A stretch of 64,000 nucleotides of DNA from Aptenodytes patagonicus (Eukaryota; Chordata; Aves; Sphenisciformes; Spheniscidae): the NCBI RefSeq assembly GCF_965638725.1, contig NC_134950.1, positions 144,451,636-144,515,635 on the forward strand. The letters run 5' to 3'. Shown here in pieces: positions 13,601 through 58,300 of the stretch. Both the position numbers and the translations under genes were made by a program. The first letter of the stretch is position 1. The number at the start of each line of letters is the position of its first letter. Below the pieces are notes generated by a model, which saw only the letters and a list, made by a program, of their open reading frames with translations, ran no database searches and was not told where the DNA came from.

Positions 13601-16109
13601 CTATTGCATCCCTAAAAAATGAGGTTTTTATACTCTGGAATTAAAAAGTTTTAGCTAAAAACTATTGTAGTAAGTATTAGAAGCCAGCTCTTCTACTTGC
13701 AAAAGCAAATGCACTATATATGGAATACAGAACAATTTCTGTAAAAATGTCTCATCACTGCATCCCTTGCCATTCATTCCTGTCACAGTCTGTCAAATTA
13801 CAGTACAAGGAGAAAGAAATACTTACAGAGGGATTATTTCTAACCAATATCAAGTCATTGGTGGCTGCTGTAAACAAGTTGTTTTCTCCACATCATTTTA
13901 TGAATGTAAGGGTAGAATTCTTAAGAAGTGCACAGCATTACTCAAAGTTTCTCAGGCGAGTCAAAGTCTGTCTTGCAGGGCTGGGTCAGCGCTGTATGCT
14001 TTGGAATCCCAGCCTCCAGATACGACTAACAAAAAAGACACAGATACACACCCATGCGCAAGGGCTGCCATGAAGGAGGCAGTGGGCCAAGGCAGGCCCT
14101 TGCGGCACTTCTTTACATATCAATGACACATAACCATTTCTTCTCAGGCAGTGTACCTCACAAACACGTTTTAGATAAATGTAGCCTTTTTTCTATGCAG
14201 AGGTGGCAGAGCACTGAACACTACAACACTGCTGCTACTACATTAAAAAAATGGATGTTGACAGTTTTATAGTGTCTATAGGACATGATATTACTTGGAA
14301 AGAAAAAGGTAATTAATAAGCTGATGACAGTACAGATGTTTACAAAAATCAGACACTTTGCTAGCATAAAAATTATTGATGGAAAGCTACCAGTATTCTC
14401 ACTCATTAGTCTAAACATTACCATCATAGGATAAGCTAGGTATCCAAGATAGTTATGGCACAGCTGCGCCTGTATGGCTTTGTATGCTTCCGTAAGGGAA
14501 TGAATCAAAAAATCACATATAACTTCAGTGTGGAAGTAGACCTTCTCAAAATTATAAACTGCCATGAAACAGAAGAGTACTTCTAGACAGAGGTAAATGA
14601 AGGAGTGTGATTTCTGCTCCTAAATATCTATGTAGTCAAATTAAAAATGTGAATATATTCTGAAAGAGTCTCAGTGGAAAGAGAATAAAAAATCCTTTAT
14701 CTGGGATAATGAGCTGGCTGACTAAAACACCAGAGTATTTTGCACCTTAATGTCAGGCAGAACTTCTATACTGAAGAGCCTCTTACTATGGAAAGTTCCC
14801 CTTCACGAGATGGATTAATGGAAATTTAGAGCTGTAACAAGACTAAAGCCAGATAGGGTAAAGTCTTCTACAGTTGTCTTTTTTTCTCCTACTTATAAAG
14901 AGTTCAATAGGGTCAATACAATTTGAGTAAGCCAGATTATATTTCTTCCTTCCAAACCTCAAAAGCATACAATTATTATCATTTTTTGCAAATGCATTTG
15001 GCTCACAAGAGTGGAAATGCTTATGAAATTTCATGAGAAGCCAAAATTCTGTATGCAGAACAAAGGAAGGAAGGTCATTTCCGTGGATAATGGAAGACTT
15101 ACTGCAATTTGCAAATATCAAACACGACAATCCATCAGAAAGAGAAAATAAAAGTAGAAACAGATCTATTTGTTGAGCTGGGGCTTTAGCTGTGGAAGGC
15201 AAAAAAAATCTGCAACTGTATTCTATGCAATTCCAAGCAAATATTTCACAGAAACTCTCCATCCAAGTCTTGTCCCTATTTAAATGTGCTTCTGTAGTAG
15301 CCTATACAGCAAAACATTTACAAAGTGTTTGTCAAAAAATCTACCCTCCCATGCATAACTGCCCTAAGATATTGCAAGTTTAAATAATGAGTTAATCAAA
15401 CCTACTAAATAATACATAAAAGCAGGCATGGCTCTAGATGTGGTTCTATATGTAGTTCTAGTACAGGGACTACTCTTATATATACCATATAGAAAGCTGA
15501 AAGAGTGTGGCTCCTGAAAAGAAAATGCTGTATTTACATAGCGCTGTGTCTTAAGTGGTTATATATGACATATACATACACCTACCCACAAAATACATCA
15601 CCATTGCCAAGAACTGTATTTGACAATATTCTTCCTTCCTACACAGGGGGATTTGCTTCCACAGCGGAACAAATACAGTCACAGCTTTTGGGCTATGCCA
15701 CAGACATTAAATGGCAGTCAAAAATCAGTTTTTAGTCCAGAAAGCATAATGCAGCCAGTGTGAAGTGAGACAGCATGGAATGATCAGACCTGACTTAGGA
15801 AATCGGGTACAACCTTTAATGGAGGCCACAAAGCTGCAAGACACCAATGCAAGAGGAGTGACAAGTCTCCACGCACACAGAAGCCTGGAGCTTGGACCCC
15901 TGACCATCCCCTCCTCGCACCCTACTCGCAATTCTGCTAGTTGCAGGTGCAGCTGCTGAACGCTGAAAAAACCCTCACTTTGGATTTACATGTAGAATAG
16001 GGATACAGACTTAAAAAGGGGTAAGATGTTCAGAAAACTGATGTTGCAAGGACTTCAGCCACAACGTCCTCCAAGAGCACAGAACACCCGTGTGCACCAG
16101 GCAACCTTG
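1649..16109. other. Intergenic region upstream of SGCE
   Basis: This is about 14.5 kb of AT-rich DNA in which I recognise no exon or RNA gene. The open frames in it (for example 13720-14126 on +, 14221-14565 and 14843-15262 on -) are short, start at non-ATG codons in some cases, and match no family I know. In mammals the next gene on this side is PEG10 and then PPP1R9A, transcribed away from SGCE. No PPP1R9A coding exon or gag/pol-like frame is visible here. A purine-rich A-tract lies at 13336-13369. Regulatory elements of SGCE or of a divergent neighbour could be present but cannot be told from sequence alone. Confidence 0.55.
13336..13369. repeat. A-rich simple sequence
   Basis: A run of A's interrupted only by a few G's (A11, GGAAG, A4, G, A12). 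It is low-complexity DNA, possibly an old poly(A) remnant, with no recognisable retroposon body beside it. Confidence 0.8.
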
Positions 16110-16120
16110 CAAGGTGTCCT

Positions 16121-16143
16121 GCCGTGCCCTGCCCTGCCCTGCC
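16121..16143. repeat. Short tandem repeat of CCTGC units
   Basis: Four to five imperfect copies of a 5-bp unit (CCTGC/CGTGC) at the left edge of the CpG island. Simple sequence with no evident function. Confidence 0.7.
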
Positions 16144-16502
16144 GCTTGTGTCCTGGCTTCAAGGGAGGGAGCGGGGCTGCAAGAGGCAAGTAGCAAGGTG
16201 CCACAACCTCTGCCTTCCCTTCCCCACCCGGCGCATCAACACCGCCTCGCTTTACCACGACTTCGTTCCCGCCACATTTGCACCGCTGGCCTGAGGCGAG
16301 AGCGGCTGCGCCCGCCTCTTCACTGAGATAGCGCCGAACCCCGGCAGGGCAGGGCAGAGCAGAGCAGCCACCCGACCCCTGCCCCGCCACCGGGGGCCCA
16401 CAAGCCAGCCTGCCCCCGCCTTCAAGGGAAACGGGTCCTGCGGACTCTGCTCCCCAAGAACCCCGCACCAGGCATCTCAACTCCCCCACGCCCACCCGGC
16501 TC

Positions 16503-16520
16503 CCCCCAACATGGCCGCCA
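16503..16520 (+). promoter_or_regulatory. Possible YY1-like site / upstream ATG
   Basis: The block CAACATGGCCGCC resembles the YY1 element (CAANATGGCGGC) with one difference at the fifth base of ATGGCG. YY1 sites of this form often lie just downstream of CpG-island start sites. The same ATG at 16511 has A at -3 and G at +4 and opens an upstream reading frame. Binding is inferred only from the motif. Confidence 0.3.
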
Positions 16521-16592
16521 CGACCGGGGTGCGGCGGGTGGCTCCTCCCGGCATGCCCCGCGGGGCAGCCGCTCTGTCTGGAGACCGCCGGC

Positions 16593-16606
16593 GGGGCGGG
16601 GCGGGG
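16593..16606 (+). promoter_or_regulatory. SGCE: Tandem GC boxes (Sp1-type)
   Basis: GGGGCGGGGCGGGG gives two overlapping GGGGCGGGG Sp1/KLF-type boxes, 50-65 bp upstream of the first in-frame ATG of SGCE. No TATA box is seen nearby, consistent with a TATA-less CpG-island promoter. The run of three G4 blocks could also form a G-quadruplex if an adjacent GG joins. Confidence 0.6.
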
Positions 16607-16656
16607 AGGATGCTGTGGCCGCCGCGGGGCGAGGCGACGGCGGCACGGCACGGAGG

Positions 16657-49288
<32,632 letters not shown>

Positions 49289-49590
49289 GGAAAGAAAACT
49301 AACAGAAGCAATGAATTTGTAATCAGAGAAAGCAGCAAATTGTCTTATTTCCTTATTTGTTCTGATTGATGCATGAGTTTTTCTGGTGTATAATGTGCAT
49401 GCCCACAGTATTAAGATGATTTCAGTGCCAGAGGGTACAATCACTTCCGTAGAACTAATGTACTGTATCCTTTTGTACTTTGGACATTTTTGACAATTTG
49501 TAAACACAGATAACTTTTTATATTTGTTACATTCAGAAAATAATCTTTCAAATATATGTATTAATAAATATCAAACTTTATTCTGTCTTG
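49289..49590 (+). other. SGCE: SGCE 3' untranslated region (proximal form)
   Basis: From the TGA to about 20 bp after the AATAAA at 49563. AT-rich. Longer forms are possible because further AATAAA hexamers occur at 49937 and near 50203. Confidence 0.65.
49563..49568 (+). terminator. SGCE: SGCE polyadenylation signal AATAAA
   Basis: Canonical hexamer about 275 nt after the stop codon, followed by a T/GT-rich stretch (TTTATTCTGTCTTGTGATCT) that could serve as the downstream element. Best candidate for the main 3' end. Confidence 0.65.
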
Positions 49591-52500
49591 TGATCTCTCC
49601 TGAAAGTTTTAACAGGGAAATCAAAACTTCAAAATAAGCACCCGGTTCAACGGATTACAGACTCCATTCAATGGGATGATACAATTGCCTTACATTTGCA
49701 CAGGAAAAGCAGCAGTGTTTAAGCATGAAAACTTGTGCAATATGAGGAGGCTCAGAAATAGTATTCCAGATTTATTAGGCATTACTTTTTTAGAGATTAT
49801 CAAAATGTAATGAGCATAGTTATTTTTGGGAAAAAAACCCACAAACCAACAAAACCAAAACCCTAAAACTATTCCTGTTGAAAATTGGATTTCTGTTCCT
49901 TTACCAGGTATTTAACCTATTCGACAACTTGTAAGCAATAAAACATTTAAAATCTGTCCATTCATTCATCTGGTTATGTTAGAAGAAACTGTTACAAACT
50001 ACTGGAGGCAGAAACTAATGTCTGCAAGTAAACAAGGGTCAATTTTGTTATGCTTTACATGGACTTTTAACTCTTTAAAAATACTCTTTACATTTTTTTT
50101 TTTGTGATATTCCTGATGCCCCGATGCGGTTTATTTTTTATATCATCCACATTCTTTGTTCTTTTCGGAGCAAAAAGAGTTGTGGGAGAACTAGCTAGCC
50201 AATAAACCAAGGATTATTTTTTAGCATCTTAAAAAGGAGTTGATTCCATAGGTACTTCCCTGGGAGGTGGTTACTTTGAGAGGCACTTGTCTATGTGGCT
50301 GAAAGCTTAATAATATGAGCTTTGTTAAAAGGATCTGAACTGAGGTTTCCTTATTTTTCAATAGATGGTGATAATTTATCTCCTGACACTTTCCTGCATG
50401 TTTTAAATGAATTTTTCTGATGCTTCTTTAAATCCTCAAATACAGCGTCACACAGGACTTCAGGGTCTCGAGCTGTAACGTAACAGCTCACGCCAACGGT
50501 TCTGGGGGTTTTACCTCAAAGCATCATACTGTTTTAAGCTGACACTTATGCTTTGTCTTTTTTCTGTAATATTTTCTCTTTCAGAAGCTGTATGTTCACC
50601 AGGACATTGCATTGTAAGCAGAAAGCTGCGTCTGCTTTAAAATTGCTAAATGCTGGCTACGTTTCTTTAGCTGAGGTTTCTGAGGTCTCTGCTAAGAGAA
50701 ATTCTGAGTAATTTAGGAATTTAAGACTGAGGCTAAAAAGAAACTGTAAAATAAGGTTGTTAGAGTTTGTAAAAAGACCAAAGTAGTCACTGGCTTTTTT
50801 TTTTTTCTTCTTTTTACAGTTATGACCCTGTTCCTTCAAAACACAAAACCGTATTTTAGGTTCATTTTTAAGCAAACAATGATGTGTTTATAGGCTTGGA
50901 CCCGAGTGCAACACCTCGGCAGATAGTTAAAACCAGTCCGAGCTGCTTTTTAGACACATTTTGTGCAACAAGTATGACAACTATTGCAGCAAAGTATCTA
51001 ATCGGTGCTCAGTACGTTGTACATCCTTGCATATTGTCAAGCCTCAAGCGTCAGAGTTTGCAAGGCTGCCCTAAATGCTAGGCACAACCCACAGCACGTG
51101 TTAACAAATGCATCTAGCCACAGGAATAGTGCCGGTGGTTATTATACTACGAGAGGTAGCTCAAGCTACAGTCATGTAAGGTGGAAAACTAAGTCAGTTT
51201 CTGAAACAGCTGGAATGAAGAGCCATTCCTACTCACTTTCAAAGTGGCACGCATCATGCCTACCTGCCTGCCTCATCCCAAAGGTACCAGGGAAGAGATT
51301 TCATCAGTCAATCAATCAGCCTCCTAAGAGATCCCTCCTTTTTTCCAGCAGCTTGGATGGTTAGCGGTGAAAAGTGAATTAGAAAACCGCACACTGAGAT
51401 TTATAGTAAATTAAACATTTATGTCTTTTATCCAAGCTGTGAAAAATCCGAGTAGTACAATCAGCATTTGATTTCTATTAGTTTCTAGTACTATTTTCAA
51501 ATGTATGAGCTGTCAGTGCTTTGAAACAGAAATGAATGGAATGGATTTTAAATAATGATTTTTAATGCAACGTAACACTAAACTTCTTTGTAAATAGTAT
51601 TGGTTTGGGATCATAACAGTTCCTGATAACTCGAGGATGACATGACAATCAATGAACTGCCAGCTGAGCTGCTCCCATCTTACTTGTATTAACGCGTAAC
51701 AGTGCCAATACATTTAAGGAAATTTCTTCAACTGTTATGTACATGCATAAAGAATCGGTTTGTACCAGCGGGTGCTCCACCTATTCTGAAAAGAATCTAA
51801 TGCTGTAGGTGACTTGGGTATTACTAAGCACACCTGAACTATTTTATGGTTGAAAGCTTCATTTATTTGAGGTAAGTTTAATAACAAATTATTTATTTTT
51901 ACTTACTAAAACCACTACTGTGGAAGCATAGATTTATAAAGCTGGCTAAAGACTTAATGGCTAAAGAATTAGTAATAGTTAAAAGTGCTGATAGTTAAAA
52001 CAGTAAATTCACAACCCTTTTAATGATGTACAATGACGGTATGAACTGGTATTGTATTGATTAAGTGACAGTTGCAACCAAATTAAATAGCAAGCACTAC
52101 AGATGTCTTTGTAAATATATGAAATGTGAAATCTAATAAATAGGAAAGCACTAAGTAGTGATGTTGCTGCCTGGTTATTTTACATAATGAAGCCTGCACA
52201 GCTTCTTGTTACAGCTGTTAAGGTTACAGACAGCGATACCGGATAGTAAGTGTCCAAGAATCGAAGTGGAGCCGACGGTGCAGGGTTTGTGTTTAACTGG
52301 GGGAGATGCCTAAATAGGTGGTGTAACTGGAAAGGGCGAGTACTTGCACCGCTTAGTTTGGGCGCCCACCTTAGGTATTATCTCCCCGATTACACAAGGA
52401 GCTTTGGGGATAGCAACTACCACTCTGAATCCTTTGCTTAAGGAGCCCCTTCTTCTATTTAGGGTGGGACTTAAGTAGCTTAATTAAACGCTAAATTCCT

Positions 52501-52899
52501 TAACCCAAACAAATCTTAAGGATGCTTTCATGCAGAGCTCTGCCGTGGAGTTTCCAGCGTGTAACCCAGGGGGGAAAAAGTATTCGACACCTCCACTGCG
52601 GAGTTCTGCTGAAGTCCCCCGAGCTCCAGGGGTGGCTTTGGCTACCGGAGCTGTAATTTCATCAGACCTGGGACAGTGCGATTTACTGCGGAAGAACCTT
52701 TCTTCCTGCATTGCATCTGAAATAATTTGTGATACAAGTGAGTATCTGCCCTGCACTTGAAGCGCAGTATCCAGAATATCACCTTGCAGAAACTGCGATA
52801 CTAACCCATAATTTAAGGTAGGCATAACAGTGAACGGTAGCCCAGCTAGAGTCAAGCAATAAAAAGTTTTTACTTAATTGATGCTGCTCCCATTACAAA
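49591..52899. other. Interval between the convergent SGCE and CASD1 3' ends
   Basis: About 3.3 kb with no exon recognised on either strand. Frames such as 51005-51364 (+) and 52484-52855 (-) lack family resemblance. The block at about 52250-52800 is richer in G and C than its surroundings and remains unexplained. A + strand AATAAA at 52858 and a - strand AATAAA at 52919-52924 lie within 70 bp of each other. Confidence 0.6.
49937..49942 (+). terminator. SGCE: Possible alternative SGCE polyadenylation signal
   Basis: Second AATAAA in the sense direction about 370 bp after the first. It could end a longer 3' UTR. Use is unknown. Confidence 0.3.
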
Positions 52900-52918
52900 A
52901 ATAAGCATCCACGGCACA

Positions 52919-52924
52919 TTTATT
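52919..52924 (-). terminator. CASD1: Possible distal CASD1 polyadenylation signal
   Basis: TTTATT on the + strand, AATAAA on the - strand, about 2.1 kb past the CASD1 stop codon. Other candidates on the - strand are at 53353-53358 and 54466-54471. The true site cannot be chosen from sequence alone. Confidence 0.35.
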
Positions 52925-53410
52925 TAATGTTTAAATTACTTCATATTTTTACATAACCTGAAAAGAAAATATATTTATCCCACATACAGTAATAGTAAAC
53001 AAGTGCATTATTTCAAGCATTAAAAATAAATCTTTTAACCAAGTCTGTACAACAGATAAATAAAATGGTATCTACAATACTTAAGTTGTGAAGAACAAAA
53101 CAAAAATTATCCCTCAAACTCACAGCTCCCCATTGCTCCTAATACTGGCATAGATGAAGGTTACGCTCCTATCCCCCACGAGAGTGTTCACCTATACCAT
53201 TTCTTTCAGCCACTCAAATGTACTGATCAAGGAGGTTAACTTTCCAAACACTGGAAGTAACGCACGCAAAGAACAAATAAATAGCTGAGTGTCTTTCCAA
53301 GAGCTTCGAAATAGCTGCCAGACTTACTAACTGCTGAATTTGGGGGGAGTGATTTATTTTTTCTTTTATGATGAATGACTGGTCACTCTTTAAAAGAAAC
53401 TGTTCTCCAC

Positions 53411-53411
<1 letters not shown>

Positions 53412-53443
<32 letters not shown>
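53412..53443. repeat. A32 mononucleotide tract
   Basis: Thirty-two consecutive A's on the + strand (T's in the CASD1 transcript). The sequence before it (TTCTCCACC) is unique-looking, and no retroposon body is recognised. Length is likely variable and hard to sequence correctly. Confidence 0.9.
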
Positions 53444-53445
<2 letters not shown>

Positions 53446-55034
53446 GAGGCGATTCTTTCCACAGATTTTTTTTTTGCACTCATTGGTGGCTCAAGTTTGA
53501 ATTCAATTTTTTAACTGGGATAAGATCAAAAACAAGTACGTGACAGTACACACGGTACAAATTAGGATTCATATTGTTTATAATCATACATAATTGCACA
53601 TATGCTTGGGAAACAGTATTGTGCTCGTGTTTTTGACTGCTAACAAGTAATCAGTAGAAGAATAAAACGAAAAAGCAACTAGGGGCCAAACTATCACTTG
53701 AACCGAAACCACAAACAGCAAAGAAAAGACCGTAACTTCACTGAATAAGTGGAACGTCAATTACAGCTTGTCACTGCAACACTGAAGGGCTATTTCTTTC
53801 AATTTTACTTTTTATGCTAAAGGGAAGAGGTGATAAGAAAGATGGGCACTGCTAAAAAGAATGGGAAAAAAGGTTCCTCCAAACATCTCCAATCTCATTT
53901 CATTTGTAATTCTGAGACTCGACCATCTGCATGCAACAAGATGACCACTCAATCCTTCCTCCTGGTGATGTCAACAGATTGACTTGCATCCTTGACTCGC
54001 ATCCTTTTAAATGAAAATATTATTACAGGAGAGCATATGGCACCAGTTCCCCAATGAGACCTAGTTCAAGGTCACCTACAAACTCAGAGAGAGGTTCGAA
54101 GATCACCGTTCCCCTGTTCTCCCGTTTCCTTAAGATTTGATGGAGTAGATATGGTGGGATTTGATCTGCCTGGAAAAGGTTGCAGGTCTTCCAAAAATTC
54201 TCCATCTTCAACTGAGTCTCTGAAAATTATTCATCTGTTTGTTCACTAGGATTGTACAGAGAACTGCACATAGTTAAATGAATTAGTGGAAAATTGATGA
54301 AAAAGCAAACAATTTTAGGGGGAAAAGAATCAAATTTTCTTTATAAAAAAATTTCACCTCAGAATTCACTGTATTTACTGAAAACATCTTAAATTTCTAA
54401 AAAAACCTCATAAAATATTATGTAAACTTGTATATAATCTTAAATCACTGAATTGGTGATGACTTTTTATTTCCAGGTATAAAGGGTTTCATATAACATA
54501 TACTATCTCCACCCAAAATACTCATTTCCAAACAAAAAATTACCATTTTGTTCAGAAAAATGCCCTGGTTTACCAGCAACTTCATGTTTCACATCAGCTA
54601 AAGGTGACCATTAACGACGGATCACAAGTTTGCTCTTTTTTGTTCCTTGATGAGAATGATTACAGCACGTGTTATGTATAGGCGGTACTCTAGTAATCAT
54701 CCACTCTTCATTCGGCTGACCCAAGGTAAAGTTAATTCCGTGATATGCACATGCTAAACCATTTAACGTCACTTCTTCGTGTCACTTTTAAACAGATATG
54801 TAAACAGAAACATATATCCAGTAGAAAAGACTCATTTTCACATGCAATTCTGTACAGTGCATTCTTGTTTCTCAGATTATTCGAGAAGGCTATTTCCACA
54901 CAAAATATGTACATTTGCTCTATATACATTTTCCACACACTTAATTTACATGTCTTCTTGTACCTCCAGTTGAGAATTTTTGTTCAGGCAGACAGAAAGT
55001 AAACCTGAAGAAAGTTTCCAAGAATCTTTTCAGG

Positions 55035-55301
55035 TTAATGCCTTGACTGATCTTGCATTGCCGAGAAGAGGAGTAGTCCAGAAAAAAATCCAGCTATGCA
55101 TAGCAACCTTTTCAGCAGAGTTGAGTTATCTTTAGGAACCACAATCTGTGCTAGATCATTAGTGATCTGAGAAATTTCATGTGCCACACACACAAATATA
55201 AAAGTGCTGACAAGAACATTAAACATTGGATATCCAGGAATGAGCACCAAGATCCCCTTTGTGTCTGCTGCCAGCCAAATATGGTATTGGCAAATGAAAA
55301 G
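55035..55301 (-). CDS. CASD1: CASD1 last coding exon
   Basis: Acceptor TTCTTTCAG|CTTTTCATT on the - strand; 267 nt, phase 0, 88 residues and TAA. It begins LFICQYHIWLAADTKG, contains FIFVCVAHEISQITNDLAQI and ends SAMQDQSRH (human ends with a similar QDKSKH). Confidence 0.96.
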   Translation of the reverse strand, partial: LFICQYHIWLAADTKGILVLIPGYPMFNVLVSTFIFVCVAHEISQITNDLAQIVVPKDNSTLLKRLLCIAGFFSGLLLFSAMQDQSRH

Positions 55302-58300
55302 CTGAAAGAAAAAAAAGAGTGTGTTTAATAATACTTCTTTATAAATATTTTTACTTCTATAAAAAAATGTAATTATTACTATTGTATCAACTGACACACT
55401 GTACTTCTGCTTAAGTCAGATGTTTATGATTAAATAACGTACTTTGAGAAGCTGTTTTCCACATGTCTTTGCTGTAAGACAAAGCTATTAGTCTGTTACA
55501 GTACACAGTAAAATGGGTTTGCTTAGCCCTTAACCAAATATGGCACAGGGGAGCATCGTTTACATCATGTCAGAACAGATGAGGAATACGCCTCCGCTCA
55601 GTTACTACATCTCTGGTGAGGGACTGCACTAGCATGCCTGCAAATAAAGATAATGCTTTAACTGCTGATGAATGCAAAGGTCCCTGGAGTTGATCAGCAC
55701 CACAGCAATCAGAACGGTGAAAATGTGATCCTTTAAAAAAATTCAAAATCATCTACTACATATACGTTGTATTCCAGTGGGTTTCTCCTATACGTTCCTT
55801 TCCCTTTCTAAAATATATTTTAGTAATACAGTAAAATTAAACATTTACTATCACTAACCAGCAAATAAAATGGAAAGCAAGATAATTCCTACTGTTTCAA
55901 AATATACGCTCAATGGAACAAGGTAACATTTGCACTAAGAAGGGTTTTGTTTGTAAAGTTACATTCGTTTATTAATGCAGGAAAGCTTTCTAGGGCAAAG
56001 GCATTTGTAAGTGTACTTACACTAGTCAGTATCATTCATGCTGACTCTTCAACTGGCTTAAATTTTTATCTTCCAACCGCATACACACCACAGTTTACTC
56101 CAGCATTAAAGCCCCGCTCTCATGACCCTTAACTCCCCCTCCAAAACAGCATAAGAAATAAGTTTGCTACTGTGAGACTGCTATTTCACCTATGATTTTT
56201 AAGTGTAGATGGAAGCTACAATGCTAAAAGAGGTCAAACACAACGGCATGGTATTAAATAAGCCAATAAATGTTTTCACTATTTATGTGTTATACCACAA
56301 TTTAGATAACAAAACCACCTCACATTGCTAAGTTTCAAATCACTGTACTTCTGACCATTCTGCTTACCTCTAGAGAAATTTTGCCAAACCAGGCAAAGAA
56401 CGAGCTATACACAGACCGGACATATCCAGGAATGTTCCTGATGAGGATGAAAGCTAAAATCTTTAACAAAAAAAAACCAAAGTGACTGTGGATGACAAGC
56501 AGATTACACACACACACACACACACAAGGTTTATTCATTTTCACTGTCTAAATTGAAGTGCATCATGCCTTAAATTTTCTTTAAAATCTAATAAATACAT
56601 AAACCAAACAAAAATCCATGCAGTTTATACTTAACAAAGTAGGTCTTGAAATTGCAAATCTCTTACACACGTTCTTATAGCATAGCAAGTCACATTTACA
56701 TCTTCAGTAGTATCATGGCCTTGATGTTGATAGATATTACTATACACTTACTAGGCACGGTCACAAAACATGTTATACCATGCCAACCTAAAATGAAGGT
56801 GGCCACAAATCTGAGTTAACCCTCCATTTTTAAAGAGAAGGTGTCAAGATGGACAAATTAATATTAAAAAATTAAGTCACACATGCTGCCCCTCAAGAGA
56901 GCGGGACAAACTATTAAAAAAATGGAAACAGAGAGGGAAGAGAATCAGACAGCTGGGGTATAGTGGGGCAGGGGACACAGTAAGAGGAAAACCTAAATTT
57001 AAGAAAACCACAAGCATGCCCCTGTGGCCCACCTCTTCTCTGCCTAACAGTGACCACAGGGTCCCATAGGTTGCTTCCTACACTAATACCTCCCAAACAC
57101 TCATGCTTCCCTACAGCTTTCATCTCTTCCACTGCTATGCAATTAGTCAAAAGTTGGGTTTGGACTTACAACAGTGCGTATGAAATCTACACTAAGGACC
57201 GTCAAGGTTAATCAAAAGCATAATTACAGTACGCGATTTCAGTGCTTAAAGGCAATGAAAAATAGCGAGCAGTGTAGTTAAACCCTTTTTCACTTTCAGA
57301 CATGAGAATGAAGCTCAATATCTGACATTCCATGCTAAAGCAAAAATACAGTTAAAAACAATTTTTAAAAAAGCCCAAACAAGAACAGACTAGATTCTGT
57401 CACTGTAAGGAAAAGAACTATAATTACCTGCACCACAGAAACAGAAGGATGTAGTTCATTGCACTCTGTCTTGTTTTTACAGCTACTAGCCCAAATAGAG
57501 TAGGTCTGAAAGATATAAAAATCAGTCTGTGTAGCAATTACATGTAACATTTGAAAATGAAACAAGAGGTAAGCTATTTTGAAGTGCTTCAGCAGTAGTT
57601 GGTTCACTAAGATGTGGGACAGTAACAGAGAAAACTACATTGTGCTTAGTTTTGTGTTTCTCTCAAATTCTTCTTTGCAACTGATGAATACCATACTTAT
57701 TCATACCCTAAGATACAGCCATACTGCTGACAATTTTTTCATCACAAATAGACAAGCAATCAAGAGTGGGGATAAGAGCTGCATTATCTACCATATTATT
57801 TTTATGATCCAATTTTCTTGTAACCTTTGCAATGAACTGAAAGAGTGATGATGTTTTCATCTACAGTTGACTGCAAGGAAAAATATTTTAGTGAGTAGAT
57901 AGGTATGGCTGTGCACAAAACCACAGCTGAAATATCTCCAGATCAAGACTTGATTTTTTAAATCAACATATTTTCTAAACAAGAACCTCAGAAAACTTAT
58001 TCTTCAGAGATTTACAAACCTGATTATACTAGTTATACTAGGTACGTACCAAAAAGGATACAACTGAAATAAATAATAAAACATTTGAAACTCTGTTGGA
58101 GAAAAGAGGATCTCCCTTTCCTTCTGATATCATCTGATGTTTCTGCAATGCCAGATAAATAAAAGCGAACAGCATCCCATGGAAAACCACCTGTAAAAGA
58201 CAAACAGAATGCAATGACTATTTCATGGCTTTTACAAGTACTTCAGGTACAAACTCTTAACAGAAATGCTACAGGATAAACTATTTGTAATACCAAAGCT

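Larger units (their letters stand above)
52900..55034 (-). other. CASD1: CASD1 3' untranslated region (approximate extent)
   Basis: Non-coding sequence directly after the CASD1 stop on the - strand, with several AATAAA hexamers. The length (0.6 to 2.1 kb) depends on which is used. It includes a long T run on the - strand (A32 on +) at 53412-53443. Confidence 0.45.

Noticed and set aside
13720..14126. Two overlapping frames of 117 and 119 codons on the + strand
   Set aside because: They overlap in different frames over the same bases and neither resembles a known protein.
14843..15262. 139-codon frame on the - strand
   Set aside because: No family resemblance, no splice signals used, and length is not exceptional for 64 kb scanned in six frames.
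1..16600. PPP1R9A (neurabin) exons expected upstream by synteny
   Set aside because: No stretch resembling the neurabin N-terminus was seen on the - strand. The gene probably starts further left.
16055..16651. 198-codon frame on the - strand at the CpG island
   Set aside because: GC-rich DNA has few stop codons. The residues are low-complexity (Pro, Arg, Gly, Cys) and several other frames are open at the same place.
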